Shown here: positions 1-4,459 of the stretch, one piece after another
Layout: each line of letters begins with the position of its first letter
Position numbering within the stretch: the first letter of the stretch is position 1
DNA from: JBFGWM01 sp041588495
GTDB taxonomy: Bacteria; Pseudomonadota; Gammaproteobacteria; Pseudomonadales; JBFGWM01
Assembly (NCBI GenBank): GCA_041588495.1
Contig: JBFGWM010000146.1
Span: 1 to 7,148, forward strand
Direction of reading: 5' to 3'
Length of the DNA stretch: 7,148 nucleotides
Translations under genes and position numbers: made by a program
Notes under the pieces: generated by a model
Told to the model about the DNA's origin: nothing
Database searches by the model: none
Seen by the model: only the letters and a program-made list of their open reading frames with translations

Positions 1-975
1 GTCCCGGAACGGGAGCAGGTCGTCCGCGGCCTGCGGGGACAGGTCAGCCTGGTAGCCGGCGAAGCCCATGAGATAGACGTCGAGGTCACGCGCCGGCCCG
101 GTGATTTCCTGCAGCCAGCGAAATTCTTCGCGAAACGGCGCAGTGATCCCCTTCGGGATCACGCCCCGCACATCGCTGATCGCCGAGCGGGTGCGGCGTA
201 CCGCGACCCGGAAGTCGTGCAGGAACTCGGGATCGCGGTCGGCGCACATGCCGGACTCGTTGGCGCGGATGTTTTCCAGGAGGGCGTTGAATATATGCTG
301 CAGTGCCTGCCATGCCGGCATGGCGGGTTCGAGCCGGATGTCCGGCTTGCTGCTGTAATCCATGGAGCGGTGACCCAGGGCGCGGACGGCTGCGCTCAGG
401 AGATCCTCCCCTGCGACGGCAACCTTTGCCACGCTCTCGATCGCCTCGCGGGCGCGTTCCAGCGGCCCGGCATATCCACGCACCGGTTTCAGAAACAGCC
501 AGAGTCCCAGGTCCTGCTGGGATTTCCCGGTACCGTCGTCGGCCAGATAGTGACCGTACTCGATCCGGGCCACTATTTTTTCGTGGCGGTTGCGCAATGC
601 CATGTGGCGGATGCGGCTTTCCACGTAGGCCTCGCAAACCAGTGCGCGCACGTCGAGGAGCCTGGCGAGGCGTTCGCGCAGCGGGCCGTGGCCGAGGTCG
701 GAGGCGAAGCGGGGCAATTGCGGAACCTCGATCGTCAGCCGGGTGGTATCGGTGTCGCGGTTCTTCCACTCCAGACGGTGCCCGGCTCCGGACTCGCTTG
801 CCTCAAGCACGTATCCGGCGCGGGCCAGACGCCAGTCGAAGCTGTCCAGGAACACGCGGCGCAGGCTTTTCTCCTCGCCCTCCTCCAGATCAAACCGCTC
901 GCGCAGCTGGTCCAGGACCGGCGCGAATCCGTTTGCGGAGGAATCGTCGAGGCGGTAGGTGATGGGCGCGGTCAA
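1..975 (-). CDS. CHAD domain protein with degenerate N-terminal CYTH-like domain (partial, C-terminus outside window)
   Basis: An uninterrupted minus-strand frame of 325 codons runs off the left edge, so the C-terminus is missing. Residues about 1-210 look like a divergent CYTH (triphosphate tunnel) domain: strand-like pieces such as RLEWKNRD and VARIEYGHYLADD are present, but the usual N-terminal ExExK motif is not visible. Residues from about 225 match the CHAD domain, with HDFRVAVRRTR at 253-263 and the downstream EFRWLQEITGPARDLDVYL block typical of this helical fold. CHAD proteins are known to bind inorganic polyphosphate and often localise to polyphosphate granules; CYTH domains hydrolyse triphosphates. 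Here polyphosphate binding is a fair inference, while catalysis is doubtful because of the missing motif. The start is a TTG at 973-975, chosen because domain similarity begins immediately and no in-frame ATG or GTG lies just upstream; its Shine-Dalgarno is weak (GGA). The gene is divergent from the Nudix gene. Confidence 0.88.
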   Translation of the reverse strand, partial: MTAPITYRLDDSSANGFAPVLDQLRERFDLEEGEEKSLRRVFLDSFDWRLARAGYVLEASESGAGHRLEWKNRDTDTTRLTIEVPQLPRFASDLGHGPLRERLARLLDVRALVCEAYVESRIRHMALRNRHEKIVARIEYGHYLADDGTGKSQQDLGLWLFLKPVRGYAGPLERAREAIESVAKVAVAGEDLLSAAVRALGHRSMDYSSKPDIRLEPAMPAWQALQHIFNALLENIRANESGMCADRDPEFLHDFRVAVRRTRSAISDVRGVIPKGITAPFREEFRWLQEITGPARDLDVYLMGFAGYQADLSPQAADDLLPFRD

Positions 976-1012
976 GAGATTCCGTGCGGGTGGCGAATAG
1001 GTGTGGGACAGT

Positions 1013-1041
1013 ATATTACCCTCCGGTGCGCATGCTGGAAA
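1013..1041 (-). promoter_or_regulatory. Candidate sigma70 promoter for the CHAD gene
   Basis: Read on the minus strand, TTTCCA (1036-1041) and TAATAT (1013-1018) are separated by exactly 17 bp, each matching the -35 and -10 consensus at 4 of 6 positions. A transcript would start near 1006, leaving a leader of about 31 nt before the TTG start. The 138-bp divergent gap (976-1113) also has to contain the plus-strand Nudix promoter, for which I see no convincing -35/-10 pair. Identification is by pattern only. Confidence 0.4.
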
Positions 1042-1098
1042 CGGATGCGCCGTCGGCGCCCCGAGGGGCGCTTGTCGGGATTGTTCCGGAGTCTGGAC

Positions 1099-1103
1099 GG
1101 AGG
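1099..1103 (+). promoter_or_regulatory. Ribosome binding site of the Nudix gene
   Basis: GGAGG lies 10 nt before the ATG at 1114. It decides the start, since the frame is open far upstream (to about 217) and another in-frame ATG at 1045 lacks a properly spaced Shine-Dalgarno. Confidence 0.6.
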
Positions 1104-1113
1104 TTCGCGAAAG

Positions 1114-1629
1114 ATGGGAGATTTTCCCCCCGGTTTGTGGGCGCGCGCCCGGCTGCTGGCCGCCGGCCTGCTTGTTGCCCTGCCGGGTTGTGCCGAGGTG
1201 CCGCCCTGTGACGTGGTGCCCGGTCATGAGTCCCATGCCATCGGAAACGCGGGATGCATGGTGATCCGCGATGAGCGGATGCTGGTGGTCCGGGACCGCC
1301 ATTCGGGGCGGCTGGGTTTCCCGGGCGGGGCCCGGGACCCGCGCGAACCCGCCCAGTGCACGGCGGCGCGGGAAACCTGGGAGGAAACCGGTTACCGGGT
1401 TCGCGTGGGCCCCGAGGTCGCCCGCTTCGGGCGCGATTTCTTTCTCTACCGGTGCTTCGCCGGGGATCGTGCGGCGCTGAACGATCCGCCGCAGGTGCCG
1501 TTTTCCAGCCGCATCGAGATCGAGTCGGTCCACTGGTTGCGGCCGGCCGATATCGATTCGCAGGACTGGCGCTTTCCCGAACAGTTTCCCTACGTGCTGC
1601 GTCTTTTTGAACAGGAAATCCGGCCCTGA
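1114..1629 (+). CDS. Nudix hydrolase with N-terminal export/lipoprotein signal
   Basis: A 171-residue protein. Residues 11-26 form a classic export signal: arginines at 11 and 13, a hydrophobic stretch (LLAAGLLVAL) and a lipobox-like LPGC ending at Cys26, so the mature protein is probably a periplasmic lipoprotein. Proline at position -2 of the lipobox is atypical, so a plain signal peptide or membrane anchor remains possible. The Nudix box is complete and matches GX5EX7REUXEEXGU: GARDPRE, seven residues, then RETWEETGY. Nudix enzymes cleave nucleoside diphosphates linked to another moiety using divalent metal bound by the REXXEE glutamates. The box shows catalytic competence but does not identify the substrate. 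The tail, with EIESVHWLRPADI and WRFPEQ, resembles Nudix proteins that in other gammaproteobacteria are fused to PAP2 phosphatases; this is from memory and no PAP2 domain is present here. An alternative start at 1045 would add 23 arginine-rich residues. The gene ends 1 bp from the convergent LysR gene. Confidence 0.87.
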   Translation: MGDFPPGLWARARLLAAGLLVALPGCAEVPPCDVVPGHESHAIGNAGCMVIRDERMLVVRDRHSGRLGFPGGARDPREPAQCTAARETWEETGYRVRVGPEVARFGRDFFLYRCFAGDRAALNDPPQVPFSSRIEIESVHWLRPADIDSQDWRFPEQFPYVLRLFEQEIRP

Positions 1630-1630
1630 C

Positions 1631-2521
1631 TCAGCCGACGGGGAAACGTGTGTCCGTCGCCAGGCGTTCGGCCAGGAACCGCATGCAGGCGCGAATGCGG
1701 GCAACCTTGCGCAGGTCGGGATGGGTCAGCAGCCACAACTCGCTCCGGAACGCGGGGTCAGTGGGGAACAGGCGTCGCAGGGCGGGCTGGTCCTGGTCGT
1801 CGGGCAGGATCGCCAGGCCCAGCCCCTCGGCGGCCATGGCCGCCATCGCGTTGAGCGAGTTGGCACGCAGCGGCACCTGTCCGGGATCAAGGTGCTCGCG
1901 CATCCAGCGAAAGGCCGGCAGGCGCAGGAAGGTGTCGTCGGCGCCGATGAACCGGTGTTTCCCAACCTCGGCCATGGACTCAGGGGTTCCCGCGGTGTCG
2001 AGATACGCTGGCGCGCCATAGACCGCCCAGTCCAGGATCCGCGCCTTGCGGCCCACCAGGTGCTCCGGTGGTTTCGAGGTGGCACGGATCGCGATGTCCG
2101 CCTCGCGTCGGCTGAGGTTGAAGTCCTCGCCGCTGACCGCTACCTCGACCTCGATGCCGGGCCACTGCTCACGCAGTTCCCGCACGTAGGCGGGCAGGTA
2201 GCAGTAGGCGATGTTCTCGGGCGCCGTGATGCGCACGCTACCCTCGAGGCGGAGGTCCTCCCCGGCAAGCTCGCGCAGGGCCTGGTCGACTTCCGAACCG
2301 ACCCGGCGCGCGTGCACCAGGAGCCGCTCCCCGGCAGCCGTGGCGACATAGCCTTCCGGCAGCCGTTCGAAGAGCCGCACACCGAGGCGGGTCTCGCAGG
2401 CCTGGATGCGACGGAACACCGTGGAGTGATTGACGCCCATCCTGCGCGCGGCCTCGGAGAGGCTGCCGCCTTCCGCGACTGCAAGGAAAAAGCGCAGGTC
2501 ATTCCAGTCGAGCGTGCTCAT
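1631..2521 (-). CDS. LysR family transcriptional regulator
   Basis: A 296-residue LysR-type regulator of normal family length. The winged helix-turn-helix occupies residues about 5-65: LDWNDLRFFLAVAEGG, then the SLSEAARRMGVNHSTVFRRI helix pair (20-39) and the RLGVRLFER wing. The effector-binding domain covers about 88-290, with LEGSVRITAPE opening it and GLGLAILP near its end, as in the family branch with AphB/CrgA-like architecture. The start is placed at the ATG 2519-2521 because similarity begins at MSTLDWNDLRFFL. In-frame starts upstream (ATG 2546-2548, TTG 2552-2554) would run translation through a palindromic operator-like region. No good Shine-Dalgarno precedes any of the candidates. 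It is divergent from the doxX-like gene across a 120-bp AT-rich gap, the standard arrangement for a LysR regulator that controls itself and its neighbour. The ligand is unknown; DoxX neighbours suggest a redox or quinone-related signal, which is inference only. Confidence 0.93.
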   Translation of the reverse strand: MSTLDWNDLRFFLAVAEGGSLSEAARRMGVNHSTVFRRIQACETRLGVRLFERLPEGYVATAAGERLLVHARRVGSEVDQALRELAGEDLRLEGSVRITAPENIAYCYLPAYVRELREQWPGIEVEVAVSGEDFNLSRREADIAIRATSKPPEHLVGRKARILDWAVYGAPAYLDTAGTPESMAEVGKHRFIGADDTFLRLPAFRWMREHLDPGQVPLRANSLNAMAAMAAEGLGLAILPDDQDQPALRRLFPTDPAFRSELWLLTHPDLRKVARIRACMRFLAERLATDTRFPVG

Positions 2522-2527
2522 TGGAGT

Positions 2528-2583
2528 TTGCAAATATGCAAGTGACATTGGCAATTATTGCTAATTACATTGCGCGTACGCAA
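2528..2583. promoter_or_regulatory. Array of three short palindromes, probable LysR operator region
   Basis: Three inverted repeats sit in the LysR/DoxX gap. They are TTGCA-AATA-TGCAA (2528-2541), GCAAT-T-ATTGC (2551-2561) and TTGCG-CGTA-CGCAA (2570-2583), all with perfect 5-bp arms. The two outer ones share the TTGC...GCAA frame with a 4-bp centre. Their centres are near 2534.5, 2556 and 2576.5, about 21 bp apart, so all would face the same side of the helix. LysR regulators generally bind several T-N11-A-type dyads spaced by about two helical turns. Assignment to the adjacent LysR protein is inference. Confidence 0.55.
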
Positions 2584-2591
2584 ATCGTAAT
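2564..2591 (+). promoter_or_regulatory. Weak candidate promoter for the DoxX gene
   Basis: ATTACA (2564-2569) and CGTAAT (2586-2591) each match the sigma70 boxes at 4 of 6 positions, with a 16-bp spacer. The third palindrome (2570-2583) occupies the spacer, where a bound regulator could control polymerase directly. The match is weak, as is common for activator-dependent promoters. Confidence 0.28.
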
Positions 2592-2627
2592 CTGGCCCCA
2601 TGAACCCAATGATTGTTCCGCTGTAAC

Positions 2628-2633
2628 GGAGGG
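2628..2633 (+). promoter_or_regulatory. Ribosome binding site of the DoxX gene
   Basis: GGAGGG ends 8 nt before the ATG at 2642, a near-ideal Shine-Dalgarno that supports this start. Confidence 0.75.
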
Positions 2634-2641
2634 CCTGACCG

Positions 2642-3088
2642 ATGCAATCCAAGAACCTGCAAACCGAAGCCTATGGCGTTTTTGTGCTGCGGATTTCACT
2701 GGGCGTGATCTTCCTCGCCCATAGCGTGTACCTGAAGATGTTCGTGTTCACCCTGCCCGGTACGGCGCAGTTTTTCGCCTCCCTCGGCCTCCCGGCGTTT
2801 TTCGCCTACGTGGTGTTTCTTGCAGAAACGCTCGGGGGACTCGCACTGGTGACCGGATTCCTGGCGCGCTGGGCGGCACTCGGGTTGGTCCCCATCGCCC
2901 TGGGCGCGACCTGGGTGCACCTGGATGCCGGCTGGCTGTTCACCAACACGGGCGGAGGTTGGGAATACCCTGCCTTGCTCGCCTCTGCGGCATTCGCCCA
3001 GTTCCTGCTCGGGAACGGCGCATTTGCCTTACGCTTCGAGCACCTGCGCGGGCTGTTTCACCACGAGGCACGTGCAGCCGGGGTTTGA
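2642..3088 (+). CDS. DoxX family integral membrane protein
   Basis: A 148-residue hydrophobic protein with the DoxX/DoxD-like four-helix layout. Likely membrane segments are about 12-31 (GVFVLRISLGVIFLAHSVYL), 50-72 (including the conserved FLAETLGGLALVTGF), 76-93 and 109-130. The LRISLGVIFLAH start, the AETLGG motif and the WLFTNTGGGWEYP loop between helices 3 and 4 are characteristic of the family. DoxX proteins sit in the inner membrane. The name comes from a subunit of the archaeal thiosulfate:quinone oxidoreductase, but most bacterial members have no proven reaction and are linked to redox or oxidative-stress responses, so no specific activity is assigned. The gene is monocistronic: divergent from the LysR regulator, which probably controls it, and convergent with the patatin gene 41 bp downstream (3089-3129). 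That junction shows no clear hairpin with a U-tract. Confidence 0.9.
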   Translation: MQSKNLQTEAYGVFVLRISLGVIFLAHSVYLKMFVFTLPGTAQFFASLGLPAFFAYVVFLAETLGGLALVTGFLARWAALGLVPIALGATWVHLDAGWLFTNTGGGWEYPALLASAAFAQFLLGNGAFALRFEHLRGLFHHEARAAGV

Positions 3089-3129
3089 GACGGGAGGCAG
3101 GGGCGAAGCGGTCCGGTTTCGGTGAAGTC

Positions 3130-4050
3130 TCAGAACTCGCCGCGGGCCGCGACCCGTGCGCTGTGCAGGGACTGCTGCCAGTGTGCGGGGGCGGTTTCCG
3201 GGGCCAGCTGCCAGCCGTGATGGACGAGGAACTCGCAGGCGTTGAGGCGGCCGAGCTGGTAATCCGTCTCCAGGTTGAACGGGTTGCGGGTGGTGCGCCG
3301 GGTGCGCAGGGGGCGCGATGGTGCGATCTGGATCACCTCGCAGTCCTCCGGCGGGCTCTCGATGAAATCGAGGGTCGCGTTGTAGCGGGCGGCGAGATTG
3401 TTCAGGCACACGCGGATGCCCTCGTGCTTGCGCATGGAGGTGCCGACGATGACCCGCTCCAGCACGTCACGCTTGCGAAAATCCGCCGGCTGGGTGCGCA
3501 CCACCACGATACGGCGCGCGCCGCGACGGTAGGCCTCGCGCACCGGGATCGCGTCGGACAGGGCGCCGTCCATGACCTGTTCATCCTGGATGAACACCGG
3601 TTCGCGGTAGAACAGCGGGATCGCGCAGGTTCCCTTGGCGATGTCCAGCCAGGTCTCGAGGTCCGGTTCCACGTAAATCGGTTCGCCGTCACTGATACGG
3701 GTGCAGCACAGGGTCAGGGGTCTCTCCCGGGTCCTGGCAACCGCGGCATCGACGTCCAGTGGTTCGTGCTGCAGCATCGCCTCCCACAGCCAGTCGAGGT
3801 CCATCACGTTGCCGCCGCGAAACAGGCGGCCGAGACTGATGAACTCCGGCCGTGCGGCGAGCCCGGTAATGATTCGGTAATTGCGTCGTGGCTGCCCGGC
3901 GACAAACGAGGAAAGATTCAGGGCGCCGGCGGAGACCCCATAGTAGGCGTCAAACGGGTCAAAACCTTCTTCGAGCAGGATGTCGAGAACCCCCGCCGCG
4001 TAGATGGAGCGCATCGCGCCCCCTTCAACCACCAGTGCCGTTTGCGTCAT
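3130..4050 (-). CDS. Patatin-like phospholipase, YjjU-like
   Basis: A 306-residue protein of the patatin family, serine acyl hydrolases that cleave fatty acids from phospholipids and related lipids with a Ser-Asp dyad. All key elements are visible: the oxyanion-hole loop EGGAMRS (9-15), the nucleophile elbow GVSAG with Ser40, and the catalytic DGA motif with Asp161. Long stretches such as GVLDILLEEGFDPFDAYYGVSAGALNLS (in pieces 20-47), RLFRGGNVMDLDWL (75-88) and DAIPVREAYRRGAR match the Escherichia coli YjjU subfamily as I remember it. The third glycine of the usual GGGxR loop is alanine here. No signal peptide or membrane segment is evident, so the enzyme is probably cytoplasmic or peripherally membrane-associated. 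The ATG at 4048-4050 has a short purine-rich AGGCGG just upstream. It is divergent from the ceramidase gene, a second lipid hydrolase. The physiological substrate is unknown. Confidence 0.92.
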   Translation of the reverse strand: MTQTALVVEGGAMRSIYAAGVLDILLEEGFDPFDAYYGVSAGALNLSSFVAGQPRRNYRIITGLAARPEFISLGRLFRGGNVMDLDWLWEAMLQHEPLDVDAAVARTRERPLTLCCTRISDGEPIYVEPDLETWLDIAKGTCAIPLFYREPVFIQDEQVMDGALSDAIPVREAYRRGARRIVVVRTQPADFRKRDVLERVIVGTSMRKHEGIRVCLNNLAARYNATLDFIESPPEDCEVIQIAPSRPLRTRRTTRNPFNLETDYQLGRLNACEFLVHHGWQLAPETAPAHWQQSLHSARVAARGEF

Positions 4051-4114
4051 ATCCGCCTGTTCGATCCCATGGCCCCCGGGGGAACCATTTACGATTTTTC
4101 GTGAATTCGCGAGT

Positions 4115-4143
4115 ATTAAACACGATTTGACCAGATTTTTGAA
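4115..4143 (-). promoter_or_regulatory. Candidate sigma70 promoter for the patatin gene
   Basis: On the minus strand, TTCAAA (4138-4143; 4 of 6 consensus matches) and TTTAAT (4115-4120; 5 of 6) are separated by exactly 17 bp. Transcription would start near 4108, giving a leader of about 58 nt that includes the CCCCCGGGGG and ACGA/TCGT inverted repeats. This is the best promoter match in the window. Confidence 0.5.
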
Positions 4144-4159
4144 GTGCCCAGTTTATCGC

Positions 4160-4174
4160 GCACCAGATTGGTGC
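4160..4174. repeat. Perfect 6-bp inverted repeat, candidate operator
   Basis: GCACCA-GAT-TGGTGC is a perfect dyad just upstream of the patatin -35 box. Its ACCAGATT core (4162-4169) recurs in direct orientation at 4130-4137, inside the promoter spacer, 32 bp away (about three helical turns). No U-tract follows, so it reads as a protein-binding site more than a terminator. The binding protein is unknown. Confidence 0.4.
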
Positions 4175-4445
4175 ATTTCCTGCGAGTCGTTCGGGCCGCA
4201 GTTTCCCGTCGCCTAGGGGTCGAAACCATCTCCCCGGGTATCCGCCTCGTACTCAGTTAAATAGCAAGACGGCCGCGTCCGGTCGATCTTGAGGTTTCCG
4301 AAGTATCGCGCGACCACCTTCCGTGTGATTGTGTTTGGAGCGGAAGAACTCGGTGCCAGTGGGCGAGCATGCCCTGTTGAGGGTGTTCACTTTCTGTACG
4401 CCTGATCGCCTGTTAAGCTGTTTCGAGATTATTGCCCTGTCATTC

Positions 4446-4449
4446 GGAG
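4446..4449 (+). promoter_or_regulatory. Ribosome binding site of the ceramidase gene
   Basis: GGAG lies 10 nt before the GTG at 4460. An ATG at 4452 is nearer but belongs to another frame that stops after three codons (TGA at 4461-4463, overlapping the GTG), so it cannot be the ceramidase start. Confidence 0.55.
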
Positions 4450-4459
4450 AAATGTTCAC

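Larger units (their letters stand above)
4051..4459. other. Long divergent intergenic region between patatin and ceramidase genes
   Basis: This 409-bp gap holds no convincing gene; an open minus-strand frame across it continues antisense through the ceramidase start and has shadow-like composition. The patatin-proximal part (about 4085-4160) is AT-rich and contains that gene's candidate promoter. Inverted repeats include CCCCCGGGGG (4073-4082), ACGA-TTTT-TCGT (near 4091-4102), GCACCA-GAT-TGGTGC (4160-4174) and CTTCCG...CGGAAG (4318-4346, 17-nt loop). A tandem CGCCTG repeat with 8-bp period lies at 4399-4412. I cannot identify a sigma70 promoter for the ceramidase; the best -10-like string, GATTAT (4427-4432), has no matching -35. 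Confidence 0.6.

Noticed and set aside
1607..2545. Long plus-strand open frame (about 312 codons) opposite the LysR gene
   Set aside because: It is an antisense shadow of a clear LysR gene in GC-rich DNA, with no recognisable domain or Shine-Dalgarno.
2959..4104. Long plus-strand open frame opposite the patatin gene and overlapping the end of doxX
   Set aside because: The opposite strand encodes a complete patatin with its catalytic motifs; this frame has no domain and overlaps DoxX coding sequence.
4324..4338. TGTGATTGTG string resembling half of a CRP site
   Set aside because: The second half (TCACA at the proper spacing) is absent.
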